From: Pseudacidovorax sp. NFM-22
Lineage (GTDB): Bacteria; Pseudomonadota; Gammaproteobacteria; Burkholderiales; Burkholderiaceae_C
NCBI RefSeq assembly: GCF_021401245.1
Contig: NZ_JACBFY010000003.1
Coordinates: forward strand, 558,001 to 622,000
Direction of reading: 5' to 3'
DNA: 64,000 nt
Below the pieces are notes generated by a model. It was not told the DNA's origin. It did not search any database and worked only from the letters and a program-made list of their open reading frames with translations. This document shows, piece after piece, positions 10,345 through 19,886 of this stretch (positions are counted from its first letter, which is position 1; the number at the start of each line of letters is the position of its first letter). Both the position numbers and the translations under genes were made by a program.

Positions 10345-11348
10345 CGACGCACCTGCAGCGCCCCAGGATTGACGATGTTCGTGGGATTGCCGCGGATGAA
10401 GCTCACGACGTTGTCGAAGGCCTGGCCGAAGTAGAGCTCATAGCTCTCCTGCTCGACGTAGCCGATGTGCGGCGTGCAGATGCAGTTCTCGAGGCGCAGC
10501 AGCGCATGGCCTTGAAGGGGCGGTTCGCTCTCGAAGACATCGATGGCCGCCATGCCTGGCCGTCCACGGTTGAGTGCGGCGAGCAGGGCGTCGGACTCGA
10601 CGAGTTCAGCCCGGCTGGTGTTGACGAACAGGGACGTCGGCTTCATGCGGGACAGATCCTCCAGCCTCACCAGACCGCGCGTGTCGTCATTCAGCCGAAG
10701 GTGCAGGGTGAGCACATCCGCCATCTCGAAGAGCGCCTCGCGGCTGGGCGCCGTCTGGAAGCCGTCGTTGCGTGCGCGCTCGCAGCTTGCGTCACGGCCC
10801 CAGATCACGACCTGCATGCCGAAGGCCTGTCCGTACCGCGCCACCAGCTGGCCGATGCGGCCATAGCCCCAGATGCCGAGCGTCTTGCCCTTGAGGACGG
10901 AGCCCAGGCCGAAATTGGGTGGCATCGACGCGGACTTGAGCCCGGACTGCTGCCAGGCGCCGTGCTTGAGGTTGCTGATGTACTGCGGCAGGCGGCGCGT
11001 GGCCGCCATGATCAGTGCCCATGTGAGTTCGGCCGGAGCCAGTGGAGAGCCGGTGCCTTCGGCCACGGCCACGCCGTACTCGGTACACGCGTTCACATCC
11101 ACATGACCGCCCACGCGGCCCGTCTGCGAGATCAGCTTGAGGCGTGGCAGCTTCTCGACGAGCTGGCGGGAGATCTGGGTGCGCTCGCGGATCAGCACGA
11201 TCACGTCCGCGTCCCGCAGCCTGACCGACAACTGCCCGATGCCCTTGACCGTGTTGGTGTAGACCTTGGCGGTATAGGCATCCAGCTTGGAGGCGCAGCG
11301 CAGCTTGCGTACGGCGTCCTGGTAGTCGTCGAGGATCACGATGTTCAT
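10341..11348 (-). CDS. D-2-hydroxyacid dehydrogenase family protein
   Basis: A 335-residue NAD(P)-dependent D-2-hydroxyacid dehydrogenase, cytosolic. It has the Rossmann motif GIWGYGRIGQLVARYGQAFG, the substrate-binding Arg in NTSRAELVE, the Glu relay in FESEPPLQ, and the catalytic His in CTPHIGYVE. The substrate domain begins MNIVILDDYQDAVRKL, and that ATG was chosen over an upstream in-frame extension of low-complexity coding. Its stop overlaps the GTG of the MFS gene, hinting that the permease moves a related acid (inference). It resembles broad phosphoglycerate-dehydrogenase-like enzymes rather than SerA, as no ACT domain is present. Confidence 0.91.
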   Translation of the reverse strand: MNIVILDDYQDAVRKLRCASKLDAYTAKVYTNTVKGIGQLSVRLRDADVIVLIRERTQISRQLVEKLPRLKLISQTGRVGGHVDVNACTEYGVAVAEGTGSPLAPAELTWALIMAATRRLPQYISNLKHGAWQQSGLKSASMPPNFGLGSVLKGKTLGIWGYGRIGQLVARYGQAFGMQVVIWGRDASCERARNDGFQTAPSREALFEMADVLTLHLRLNDDTRGLVRLEDLSRMKPTSLFVNTSRAELVESDALLAALNRGRPGMAAIDVFESEPPLQGHALLRLENCICTPHIGYVEQESYELYFGQAFDNVVSFIRGNPTNIVNPGALQVRR

Positions 11349-11421
11349 GGCCGCCCATTTTGCCTCCGGCACCGGCGGTCTTCCGCTCGTGCTCGAAAGG
11401 ACGAGCGTCTGTCGCGCGACG

Positions 11422-11772
11422 TCAGTGCAGCGTGCTGCCCGATGGCCGGCCGGCTTCGCGCAATTCCTTCTCGACGAGGCGGTCGAGTTCGGCGCAGACG
11501 TCGGCCATACGGCCGGCAATCACCAGTCTCGAGCCATGGGAGCGTGGCTCTCCCGACTCCACCACCCGCACGACGCGCAGCGGGGGGCGCTCGGCTGCAT
11601 CGCGCCGGCTGCTTGCGGCATGCCGCATCTCCCCGCCGGGGCGAGGGCGCACATTCACGTAATGCAGCTCCGTTGCATTCAGTCCACTGCTGCGGCGGGC
11701 ATCGGCGTGGCGGGCAACCCAGGACTGGATCGGGGCGAAAAGACTGGACAAGGCGAGCAGAGCGGTTCCCAT
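11422..11772 (-). CDS. Small conserved-looking protein of unknown function
   Basis: A 116-residue protein I do not recognise. Residues 1-20 (MGTALLALSSLFAPIQSW) form a mildly hydrophobic helix, the middle is Arg-rich (SSRRDAAERPPLRVVRVVES), and the end is a clear amphipathic helix (ADVCAELDRLVEKELREA). A longer in-frame reading exists, but the ATG at 11772 has the purine-rich AGGAGTTC just upstream. It lies between lexA and a dehydrogenase gene on the same strand, 129 bases after lexA, so it could be on the SOS-controlled transcript. No catalytic motif is visible. Confidence 0.6.
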   Translation of the reverse strand: MGTALLALSSLFAPIQSWVARHADARRSSGLNATELHYVNVRPRPGGEMRHAASSRRDAAERPPLRVVRVVESGEPRSHGSRLVIAGRMADVCAELDRLVEKELREAGRPSGSTLH

Positions 11773-11901
11773 GTTGAACTCCTGAGGATCGGAAGGGGTT
11801 TGGACACAGGCAGGATTGAGAAGCAAAGCCGACGCACCAGGGTGATGGCCATCCGGCCATACGCCCGCCACCTGGCGCGGCAGCAGCAAATGACTGCGCG
11901 G

Positions 11902-12594
11902 CTACATCAGCATCGTGTTGCGGATCAGGCCGACGGCCAGGCCTTCGATCTCGAACGGCTCGCCGGGCTGGACGATGATGGTGGGGTAGTCGGGGTTCTC
12001 GGCATGAAGTTCGACCACGTCCTTGAGCCGCTTGAGCCGCTTGACGGTGACCTCGTCGCCAAGGCGGGCCACCACGATCTGCCCGTTGCGTGCCTCGCGG
12101 GTGCTTTGCACTGCGAGCAGGTCGCCGTCCATGATGCCGGCGTCGCGCATCGACATGCCGCGCACCTTGAGCAGGTAGTCGGGGCGATGCTGGAACAGCG
12201 TGCTTTCGACGTAGTAGGTCTGGTCGACATGTTCCTGCGCCAGGATGGGGGCACCAGCGGCGACGCGGCCGATGAGCGGGAGAGACAGCTGCGACAGGCC
12301 AGGAATGGGCAGCGAGAACTGCGGCGTGCGGCTCTCCTGCAGGTTGCGCAGCGCCTCGCTCTTGAGCCGGATGCCGCGGGAGGTGCCGCTCACCAGCTCG
12401 ATGACGCCCTTTCGCGCGAGCGCCTGCAGGTGCTCTTCGGCAGCATTGGCGGACTTGAAGCCCAACTCGGCAGCAATCTCGGCGCGTGTCGGTGGCGCGC
12501 CCGTGCGAGCCATGGTGGCCCGGATCAATTCGAGAATCTGCTGCTGTCGGGCGGTAAGCTTGACCGACGCGGTGGGAGTGGGCACTTTGAGCAT
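11902..12594 (-). CDS. lexA: LexA repressor, SOS regulator
   Basis: Represses SOS genes and self-cleaves on RecA filaments. The 230-residue protein has an N-terminal winged helix ([12 protein letters not shown], then [24 protein letters not shown]), a Gly/Ser linker region, and the S24 protease domain. The cleavage site is Ala113-Gly114 (RVAAGAP), the nucleophile Ser148 ([14 protein letters not shown]), and the general base Lys185 (EVTVKRLKR). The MLKVP start was chosen over one 30 bases upstream because the latter would overlap the operator. Two LexA boxes lie just upstream and overlap its probable promoter, so autoregulation is expected. Confidence 0.97.
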   Translation of the reverse strand: MLKVPTPTASVKLTARQQQILELIRATMARTGAPPTRAEIAAELGFKSANAAEEHLQALARKGVIELVSGTSRGIRLKSEALRNLQESRTPQFSLPIPGLSQLSLPLIGRVAAGAPILAQEHVDQTYYVESTLFQHRPDYLLKVRGMSMRDAGIMDGDLLAVQSTREARNGQIVVARLGDEVTVKRLKRLKDVVELHAENPDYPTIIVQPGEPFEIEGLAVGLIRNTMLM

Positions 12595-12625
12595 GTGTCT
12601 GCGGCTCCAGCGGTTGATGCACATA

Positions 12626-12641
12626 CTGTGTGCATATCCAG
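12626..12641 (-). promoter_or_regulatory. LexA (SOS) box 1 of lexA
   Basis: CTGTGTGCATATCCAG fits CTG-N10-CAG, the proteobacterial LexA core. It sits 32 bases upstream of the lexA ATG, downstream of the inferred promoter, where bound LexA would block RNA polymerase. Confidence 0.8.
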
Positions 12642-12644
12642 TGT

Positions 12645-12660
12645 CTGTATTTTTAACCAG
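12645..12660 (-). promoter_or_regulatory. LexA (SOS) box 2 of lexA
   Basis: CTGTATTTTTAACCAG also fits CTG-N10-CAG, begins 19 bases after box 1 and overlaps the inferred lexA -10. The AT-rich core resembles high-affinity SOS boxes. It is only 12 bases from the divergent asparaginase start. Confidence 0.82.
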
Positions 12661-12678
12661 TTTTCAAACCGTTGACAA
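12650..12678 (-). promoter_or_regulatory. Probable sigma-70 promoter of lexA
   Basis: On the minus strand TTGTCA (12678-12673), a 17-base spacer and TAAAAA (12655-12650) form a good -35/-10 pair. The -10 lies inside LexA box 2, and the -35 overlaps the first codons of the divergent asparaginase gene. Confidence 0.6.
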
Positions 12679-13649
12679 GTCCTGATCTCACCCCCGGCCA
12701 TCCCTCCCGCGTCGTGGTGCTCGGCACCGGTGGCACGATCGCCGGCTGTGCGGCGCGTGCCGGCGACAACCTCGGTTACGTGGCCGGGCAGGTACAGGTC
12801 GGCGAACTCCTGACGGACGTGCCGATTCCTGAAGGCATCACCTGGGCCGCCGAACAGGTGTGCAACATCGACAGCAAGGACATGTCGCATGCGCACTGGC
12901 GGGCATTGGCCTGCCGGTGCCAGCAACTGCTCGATGACCCAGGCGTGCGCGGCATCGTCATCACCCATGGCACGGACACGCTCGAAGAGACGGCCTTCTT
13001 CCTCGGTGAGGTGCTGATGGCGCACAAGCCCGTGGTGCTCACCTGCGCCATGAGGCCGGCGAGTTCGCCCGCCCCGGATGGCCCGCAGAACCTGCGAGAC
13101 GCTTTGGCCGTGGCGGTGGCCGACGGCGCGCGGGGTGTGCTTGCGGTCTGCGCCGGCACCATCCATCGCGCCCGGCATGTGCGCAAGGTGCATACCTATC
13201 GGCTTGATGCCTTTTCCTCGGGTGAAAGCGGACCGGTCGGCTTCGTCGAGGAGGGGCGCATTCGGCGCGTTTGTGCGTGGCCCGAGGTGCTGGCCCCGAG
13301 GCTGTCCGCACAGCGGCTCCCCGCCGCCGATCTCTGGCCTTCGGTGCAGATCATCACCAGTCATGCGGGGGCCGACACGGTATTGGTCGATGCGCTTGTC
13401 CAGGCCGGCGGCGTGGATGGCATCGTGGTGGCGGCGACGGGCAATGGCACGGTCCACGAGAGCCTCCAAGAGGCGCTCGCGAAGGCGCAGGCCGCGGGAA
13501 TCGCCGTGGTGCGTGCCACCCGCTGTGCGGACGGGGCGGTGCTGTCGAGTGGCGAGGATCGTTGTCCCCATGCCTTCGACCTGTCCCCGGTGAAGGCGCG
13601 CATCTCGCTCATGCTCCATCTGATGGACAGCCGCCATCGACCTGCATGA
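12672..13649 (+). CDS. L-asparaginase / asparaginase-like amidohydrolase
   Basis: A 325-residue asparaginase-glutaminase fold enzyme that hydrolyses L-asparagine to aspartate and ammonia. Catalytic elements: the GTGGTIAG loop with nucleophile Thr22, the HGTDTLEET loop with Thr101/Asp102, and the Lys in RHVRKVHTY. The CAMRPASSPAPDGPQNLRDA segment is the usual substrate-loop strand. There is no signal peptide, so it should be cytosolic. The start is TTG at 12672, the only start codon upstream of the first strand; it overlaps the lexA -35. A divergent LexA-controlled link to SOS is possible but unproven. It is followed by a bidirectional hairpin. Confidence 0.9.
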   Translation: MTSPDLTPGHPSRVVVLGTGGTIAGCAARAGDNLGYVAGQVQVGELLTDVPIPEGITWAAEQVCNIDSKDMSHAHWRALACRCQQLLDDPGVRGIVITHGTDTLEETAFFLGEVLMAHKPVVLTCAMRPASSPAPDGPQNLRDALAVAVADGARGVLAVCAGTIHRARHVRKVHTYRLDAFSSGESGPVGFVEEGRIRRVCAWPEVLAPRLSAQRLPAADLWPSVQIITSHAGADTVLVDALVQAGGVDGIVVAATGNGTVHESLQEALAKAQAAGIAVVRATRCADGAVLSSGEDRCPHAFDLSPVKARISLMLHLMDSRHRPA

Positions 13650-13652
13650 AGC

Positions 13653-13681
13653 AAAAAGGCCGGTCCTTGCGGCCGGCCTTT
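13653..13681. terminator. Bidirectional intrinsic terminator, asparaginase / adk
   Basis: Inverted repeat AAAGGCCGG (13655-13663) with CCGGCCTTT (13673-13681). Five T residues follow on the minus strand and three on the plus strand, so it suits the convergent asparaginase and adk genes. Confidence 0.78.
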
Positions 13682-13723
13682 GGCGGGGGATTGCCGAGGG
13701 AGCGAGTCCCCGTGGCGTGAGGC

Positions 13724-14398
<675 letters not shown>

Positions 14399-14498
14399 TT
14401 ATGGAAATCGTGTGGGCGAGCAGTGCCGGCTCCTCCGGGCGCGCCATCGCGGCGAGGATAGCATGCGCCCCCCGCGCAGACGGGCGTGCACCGCCGGT

Positions 14499-15245
14499 TC
14501 AGAAATGCAGGCGCACGCGGGCCAGATCCTCGGGCGTGTCGACACCCGTGCCCGGCGCGTGCGGGGTCACGTGCACGGCGATGCGATGACCATGCCACAG
14601 CACCCGAAGCTGTTCGAGCGATTCGACGCGCTCCAGCGGTGAAACTGCCAGGCCTGGGAAGCTGCGCAGGAAGCCGGCGCGGTAGGCGTAGATGCCGATG
14701 TGGCGAAGCGCTGGGTGGTCCACGGAAAGCCTGGGCGGCATCCCGCCGTCGCGCCAGAAGGGAAGGGGAGAGCGGCTGAAGTAGAGCGCGTGCCCTGCCG
14801 CGTCGAGCACCACCTTCACGACGTTGGGGTTGACGAAGTCGGCCGCGTCCTCGATGGCGTGCGCCGCCGTGCCCATGGGCGTGTCCGGGCGGGCGGCCAG
14901 CGACTGGGCGACGGCGTCGATCAGGGTCGGGTCGATGAGCGGCTCGTCGCCCTGGACATTGACGACGATGGTGTCGTCGGCCAGCCCGAGGAGGGCGCAG
15001 GCCTCGGCCAGGCGGTCGCTGCCGCTGGGATGGTCGGCGCGGGTGAGCAGGGCCTGCACGCCGGCTGCCTCGCAGGCCTGCACGATGCGCGGATCGTCGC
15101 AGGCCACGCACACGGTGCTGGCGCCCGAACGTGCGGCTTGCTGCGCCACTCGCACCACCATCGGGAGGCCGCCAATATCCGCCAGGGGTTTATCGGGCAG
15201 GCGCGTCGACTTCATGCGCGCCGGAATCAGGACGGTGAAGCTCAC
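14499..15245 (-). CDS. kdsB: 3-deoxy-manno-octulosonate cytidylyltransferase
   Basis: Activates Kdo with CTP to CMP-Kdo for the lipopolysaccharide inner core. The 248-residue protein has the nucleotide-binding N-terminus [20 protein letters not shown], the [14 protein letters not shown] strand with the metal-binding Asp, and a [12 protein letters not shown] segment before the end. The start is GTG at 15245, which overlaps the Trm112 stop by four bases; the nearest ATG lies inside the CTP-binding loop and is too late. Coupling with the upstream lipid A kinase gene makes an envelope-biogenesis operon. Confidence 0.96.
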   Translation of the reverse strand: MSFTVLIPARMKSTRLPDKPLADIGGLPMVVRVAQQAARSGASTVCVACDDPRIVQACEAAGVQALLTRADHPSGSDRLAEACALLGLADDTIVVNVQGDEPLIDPTLIDAVAQSLAARPDTPMGTAAHAIEDAADFVNPNVVKVVLDAAGHALYFSRSPLPFWRDGGMPPRLSVDHPALRHIGIYAYRAGFLRSFPGLAVSPLERVESLEQLRVLWHGHRIAVHVTPHAPGTGVDTPEDLARVRLHF

Positions 15246-15424
15246 AGGCCGAGTTCTTCGTCCGTGAGCGGGCGCGCCTCGTTTTCGAGCATCACAGGAA
15301 TGCCATCGCGCACCGGGTAGGCGAGGCGTGCACTGCGCGACCACAGTTCCTGACGCGCGGCGTCCCATTGCAGCGGTCCCTTGGTGACCGGGCAGACCAG
15401 CAGTTCAAGAAGCTTCGGATCCAT
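15242..15424 (-). CDS. Trm112 family protein
   Basis: A 60-residue Trm112/YcaR-type protein. It begins [18 protein letters not shown] and has the typical [19 protein letters not shown]-terminal half. Only one Cys (CPVTKG) remains of the zinc-knuckle pattern, as in many proteobacterial members. In eukaryotes and archaea Trm112 activates methyltransferases; the bacterial role is uncertain. Its start lies 20 bases inside the end of lpxK, and its stop overlaps the kdsB GTG, so it is translationally wedged between two LPS genes, as is usual in this order. Confidence 0.9.
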   Translation of the reverse strand: MDPKLLELLVCPVTKGPLQWDAARQELWSRSARLAYPVRDGIPVMLENEARPLTDEELGL

Positions 15425-16379
15425 CGAGGGATGATAGCCGCGCGTCGAGGGCCTCGAAGAAGGCCGGCTCGATGGAGAACTCCAGCGGCACGGCCAGCGC
15501 CGAGGGCGCGCGTGTCCAGAGTTTGGCCGCGTCCTTTTCCGTGCAGAGCAGCTGCACGCCCTCAGGGGGCGCCCAGTCCGTGTAGTCATGGTGGTCTGGC
15601 AGCGCGATGCAGCGCTGCAGGCGGAGGCCCTGGGCGCGCAGCATGTCGAAGAAACGCTGGGGCTGGGCGATGCCCGCGACTGCCACCAGATCGTCCCGCG
15701 TCGCCAACTCGGTCAGGAGCACGGGCTGCTTATGCCGGTCAAGCGCATATGCTGCCAGCGCCCGATGTCCGCGGAAGCCCACGAAGGCCGGTTGCTCGCC
15801 GGTGTGCAGCACCAGATCGCACTGGCGTGGCCAGGGCTCGCGCAGCGGGCCCGCCGGCAGCAGCCAGCCGTTGCCGACGCCGCGGTCGTCGAACACGCAG
15901 ATCTCCACATCGCGGGCCAGCGGCAGGTGCTGCAGACCATCGTCGGCGACGATGAGGCGGGTGTCTGGATGCAGCGCCAGGAGCCGGCGCCCGGCGGCCA
16001 CCCGGTCGGCATCCACCACCACGGGCGCGCCGGTCGCGCGATGGATCAGCAGCGGTTCGTCCCCCACGTCGCGCGGATCGCTGTCGGCGTGGACGACCTG
16101 CCCCTCCTGCGTGCGCCGCCCATGCCCTCGGGAGATGACGCCAACCGGCCAGCCCTGGGCCTGCGCGTGCCGGACCAGCGACACCACCACGGGTGTCTTG
16201 CCCGCGCCGCCTGCCACCACGTTGCCGACCACGACAACGGGCACGGGCAGCCGGTGCACCGTACGCCAGCCGCGGGCATACGCCTGCCGCCGAACGGCGG
16301 CAAGCAGGCCGAAGAGCCACGCCAGCGGCCGGAGCATCCAGGCCCATGCGCCGCGGCGCTCCCAGACGTCGGCCAGCAC
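15405..16379 (-). CDS. lpxK: Tetraacyldisaccharide 4'-kinase
   Basis: Phosphorylates the 4' position of tetraacyldisaccharide-1-phosphate to make lipid IVA, at the cytosolic face of the inner membrane. The 324-residue protein has a membrane-associated N-terminal helix ([20 protein letters not shown]), the P-loop [19 protein letters not shown], the VISRGHGRR loop, the [12 protein letters not shown] segment holding the catalytic Asp, and [10 protein letters not shown] chose GTG at 16379, right after the exbD stop; an ATG 36 bases earlier lies inside exbD. The 3' end overlaps the Trm112 start. Confidence 0.95.
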   Translation of the reverse strand: MLADVWERRGAWAWMLRPLAWLFGLLAAVRRQAYARGWRTVHRLPVPVVVVGNVVAGGAGKTPVVVSLVRHAQAQGWPVGVISRGHGRRTQEGQVVHADSDPRDVGDEPLLIHRATGAPVVVDADRVAAGRRLLALHPDTRLIVADDGLQHLPLARDVEICVFDDRGVGNGWLLPAGPLREPWPRQCDLVLHTGEQPAFVGFRGHRALAAYALDRHKQPVLLTELATRDDLVAVAGIAQPQRFFDMLRAQGLRLQRCIALPDHHDYTDWAPPEGVQLLCTEKDAAKLWTRAPSALAVPLEFSIEPAFFEALDARLSSLDGSEAS

Positions 16380-16380
16380 G

Positions 16381-16877
16381 TCAGCGGGCCGCCTTGCCCG
16401 AGGTCTGCGTGGCAAAGGTGATCTGCATCAGCCCCGCACGCCGCGCCGCCTCCATCACGGTGATGACGGACTGATGGGCGGCGGCGGCATCGGCGCTGAT
16501 GATGAGGATCGGCGCCGGAGCGCCGGCGTCGACCTTGGCGAGCGGCGCGAGGGCGCTGGCCAAGGCCTCCACGCTGCGGTCCGGCAGTGCCTGCCGGTCG
16601 ACGGCATACCGACCGTCCGCCGCCACCGCCACCACGATCTCGCGCGGGCGGGTGGTGGCCGTCTCGGCGTCGGCCGTGGGCAGTCGGACTTCCATCTCGG
16701 TGAACCGGTTGTAGGTGGTCGACAGCATCAGGAAGATCAGGATCACCAGCAGCACGTCGATGAAGGGGATCAGGTTGATCTCCGGCTCGTCGCGTGACGC
16801 GGCCCGCAGTTGAATCCGTCCGCTGCGGCGACTCCCCGACGCGGAGGCGGGGCGGGCGCCCTCCGGCAGGGGCGCGC

Positions 16878-16881
<4 letters not shown>
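16381..16881 (-). CDS. exbD: ExbD/TolR family biopolymer transport protein
   Basis: A 166-residue inner-membrane protein of the proton-motive ExbB-ExbD energiser. After a 32-residue Arg/Ser-rich cytosolic tail, longer than in E. coli ExbD, comes the single helix INLIPFIDVLLVILIFLML with the essential membrane Asp, then a periplasmic domain with VRLPTADAET and DRQALPDRSVEALAS. It overlaps exbB by four bases (ATGA). No tonB is next to it, so the partner gene is elsewhere or this pair serves another envelope process. Placement before lpxK-kdsB is conserved in related genomes. Confidence 0.93.
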
Positions 16882-17516
<635 letters not shown>

Positions 17517-17820
17517 GGTTCCTCCTGCGTGGTCGCGAAGCGCTGCCCAACAGCCGAAAATTATGACCGAATGTTTCTCGCGGCCCGGGGCGTCTGCGCT
17601 GCAGCCGCCCACATTTTCTGTGGATAACTTTGTGGCTAACCCTGCGGGCAACGTTGGCGCGCCCAGCATTGACGGGCCCGGCGTCAGGACGATCAGATTT
17701 TGAGCAGTCGTTTTTCTTTCTCCATCAAGCACTTGCACCACAAACCGTGGCTCTCCAGTGGCCTGCGCTGCACGCGCGTCAGTGCCCGCGGTACTTGTGG
17801 AAGACGCAAGGCGGCGGGCC
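17517..17820. promoter_or_regulatory. Divergent intergenic region exbB / xseA
   Basis: A 304-base gap holding no gene I can support. It should contain both promoters. The notable element is TGTGGATAA at 17619-17627, the complement of a perfect DnaA box, followed 12 bases on by the one-mismatch copy TGTGGCTAA at 17631-17639. An AT-rich stretch with TCGTTTTTCTTTCTCC follows near 17708-17725, upstream of xseA. Confidence 0.5.
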
Positions 17821-19134
17821 ATGGCTGAAGGCTTCGGCATCCAGCCGCGTGTGTGGGCTGTGGGGGCGCTGTGCCGGGCCGCGGCGGACGCGCTCGATGC
17901 GCGCTTCAACCCGGTGGCGGTGCAGGGAGAGGTGAGCGGCTTTTCTCGCGCCACCAGCGGCCATTGCTATTTTTCGCTGAAGGATGGCCAGGGGCAGGTG
18001 CGCTGCGCCATGTTCCGCCGTGCCGCATCACTGGTCGACTTCGATGTGCGCAACGGCGATCTGGTCGAGCTGCGCGGACGGCTGACGGTGTACGAAGCCC
18101 GCGGCGACCTGCAACTGGTGGTGGAGAGCCTGCGCAGGGCGGGCCAGGGCACGTTGTTCGAGCAGTTCGTGCAGCGCAAGGCGAAGCTGGAGGCCGAGGG
18201 GCTGTTCGATCCCTCGCGCAAGCGACCGTTGCCGATGTTTCCAGCCCGCATCGGGTTGGTCACTTCCCTCGGTGCGGCGGCCTTGCACGATGTGGTGACG
18301 GCGCTGCGCCGACGCGCCCCGCATGTGGAGGTGGTGGTCGCGCCAGCGTCCGTGCAGGGCGGCCAGGCGCCGGGCGAGCTGGTCGCTGCCCTGTCGGCCT
18401 TGCAGGAGATCGAACCGCGGCCCGATGCCATCCTGCTGGTGCGGGGCGGCGGCTCGCTGGAAGACCTCTGGGCATTCAACGACGAGCAACTGGCGCGCGC
18501 CATCGTGGCCAGCCGGGTACCTGTGGTCGTCGGCGTGGGGCATGAGACGGACTTCACCATCGCCGACTTCTGCGCCGACCTGCGTGCACCCACGCCGACC
18601 GCCGCCGCGGAACTGGTCGCGCCCTCGCGCGACGGCTGGCTCCAGGGGCTGGATGCGCTCGAAGACGATCTACGAGATGCTCTGCAAGGCCGGCTGGACC
18701 GGCTGTCGCAGCGGCTCGACCAGGCGGCTTCCCGCCTTGGCCGACCCTCCGGCCTCGCGGCGCGGCAGCAGGCGGTGCTGGCGCAGTGGGACCAGCGTCT
18801 GCACCGCGCCACCACCGCGTGGCTGCATCAGGCGCAGCGTCGGCTCGATGCCGCTGAAGGGCGATGGCCCGCCGCGGGTCGGACCAGCTTGCGCAACCGT
18901 TCTGATCGGCTGGAGCGTGCTGCGTTGCGTCTCCAGATGCTCGACCCTGCGGTGGTGCTCCAGCGGGGCTATGCCTGGCTGGCAGATGCCAAGGGACGCA
19001 CCGTGACCCGCGTGGCTCAACTGCGTCCGGGCGAACCCGTGAACGCCACACTGGCGGATGGCACGGCCAACCTGCAGGTGATCACCCTCCAGCAAGGGAC
19101 GTCGTCCGACGCAGGCAGCGGCAATCCTTCCTAG
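17821..19134 (+). CDS. xseA: Exodeoxyribonuclease VII large subunit
   Basis: Catalytic subunit of exonuclease VII, which degrades single-stranded DNA to oligonucleotides. The 437-residue protein has an N-terminal OB fold (about 10-105; VWAVGALCRAAADALDARF, GEVSGFSRATSGHCYFSLKD), the nuclease core IGLVTSLGAAALHDVVTAL and LVRGGGSLEDLWAFNDEQLA, the VGVGHETDFTIADFCADLRAPTPTAAAEL signature (split here: GHETDFTIADF, APTPTAAAEL), a coiled-coil region, and the terminal VLQRGYAWL. I chose ATG 17821; in-frame sequence upstream is not family-like. xseB is not adjacent. Confidence 0.95.
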   Translation: MAEGFGIQPRVWAVGALCRAAADALDARFNPVAVQGEVSGFSRATSGHCYFSLKDGQGQVRCAMFRRAASLVDFDVRNGDLVELRGRLTVYEARGDLQLVVESLRRAGQGTLFEQFVQRKAKLEAEGLFDPSRKRPLPMFPARIGLVTSLGAAALHDVVTALRRRAPHVEVVVAPASVQGGQAPGELVAALSALQEIEPRPDAILLVRGGGSLEDLWAFNDEQLARAIVASRVPVVVGVGHETDFTIADFCADLRAPTPTAAAELVAPSRDGWLQGLDALEDDLRDALQGRLDRLSQRLDQAASRLGRPSGLAARQQAVLAQWDQRLHRATTAWLHQAQRRLDAAEGRWPAAGRTSLRNRSDRLERAALRLQMLDPAVVLQRGYAWLADAKGRTVTRVAQLRPGEPVNATLADGTANLQVITLQQGTSSDAGSGNPS

Positions 19135-19176
19135 AATCCCACGGTTTCTGTCAACCAACCCACGAACGAGCTTCAC

Positions 19177-19758
19177 ATGGAACATGTTCTGCCTCCCCTG
19201 CCGTACGCGATGGACGCGCTGGCCCCCGAGTACTCCAAGGAAACGCTGGAGTACCACTACGGCAAGCACCACAACGCCTATGTGGTGAACCTGAACAACC
19301 TGCAGAAGGGCACCGAGTTCGAGAGCATGACGCTCGAAGAAATCGTGAAGAAGTCCAGCGGCGGCATCTACAACAACGCGGCCCAGATCTGGAACCACAC
19401 CTTCTTCTGGAACTGCATGAAGCCGCAAGGCGGCGGCGCTCCTTCTGGCGCGCTGGCCAAGGCCATCGAGGCTAAGTGGGGCAGCTACGACGCCTTCAAG
19501 GAAGCCTTCGTCAAGTCCGCCGTCGGCAACTTCGGCTCGGGCTGGACTTGGCTGGTGAAGAAGGCCGACGGCTCGGTCGACATCGTCAACACCGGCGCCG
19601 CCGGCACGCCCCTGACGACCGAAGACAAGGCCCTGCTGACCGTCGACGTCTGGGAGCATGCCTACTACATCGACTACCGCAACCTGCGTCCCAAGTTCGT
19701 CGAGACCTTCCTGGCCAAGCTGGTCAACTGGGAATTCGCCGAGAAGAACTTCGCCTGA
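19177..19758 (+). CDS. sodB: Superoxide dismutase [Fe]
   Basis: Dismutates superoxide to peroxide and oxygen in the cytosol. The 193-residue protein has the standard length, with metal ligands His27 ([11 protein letters not shown]), His74 ([11 protein letters not shown]), Asp157 and His161 ([13 protein letters not shown]). Gln70 next to the ligand (AAQIWNH) and the absence of the manganese-type Gln near GSGW favour the iron enzyme; cambialism cannot be excluded. No signal peptide is present. It lies 42 bases after xseA with its own likely promoter (TAGAAT near 19132), and ends in a very strong bidirectional hairpin. Confidence 0.96.
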   Translation: MEHVLPPLPYAMDALAPEYSKETLEYHYGKHHNAYVVNLNNLQKGTEFESMTLEEIVKKSSGGIYNNAAQIWNHTFFWNCMKPQGGGAPSGALAKAIEAKWGSYDAFKEAFVKSAVGNFGSGWTWLVKKADGSVDIVNTGAAGTPLTTEDKALLTVDVWEHAYYIDYRNLRPKFVETFLAKLVNWEFAEKNFA

Positions 19759-19774
19759 TCGTCGGGTGAGGACG

Positions 19775-19844
19775 GCCCGCCGGTCCTACGCCGGCGGGCT
19801 GCAAAGAAAAAGGCAGCACGGTCATCCGTGCTGCCTTTTTCTTT
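19775..19844. terminator. Double hairpin, bidirectional terminator sodB / aminotransferase
   Basis: Hairpin 1 pairs GCCCGCCGG (19775-19783) with CCGGCGGGC (19791-19799). Hairpin 2 is a perfect 19-bp repeat at 19803-19821 and 19826-19844 with a TCAT loop; each side ends in a T tract (TTTTTCTTT), so it can stop both convergent genes. Confidence 0.92.
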
Positions 19845-19886
19845 GGTGCGCGGCCACCTCCGAGAGGAGGCCGCCGCCGCAACGCC

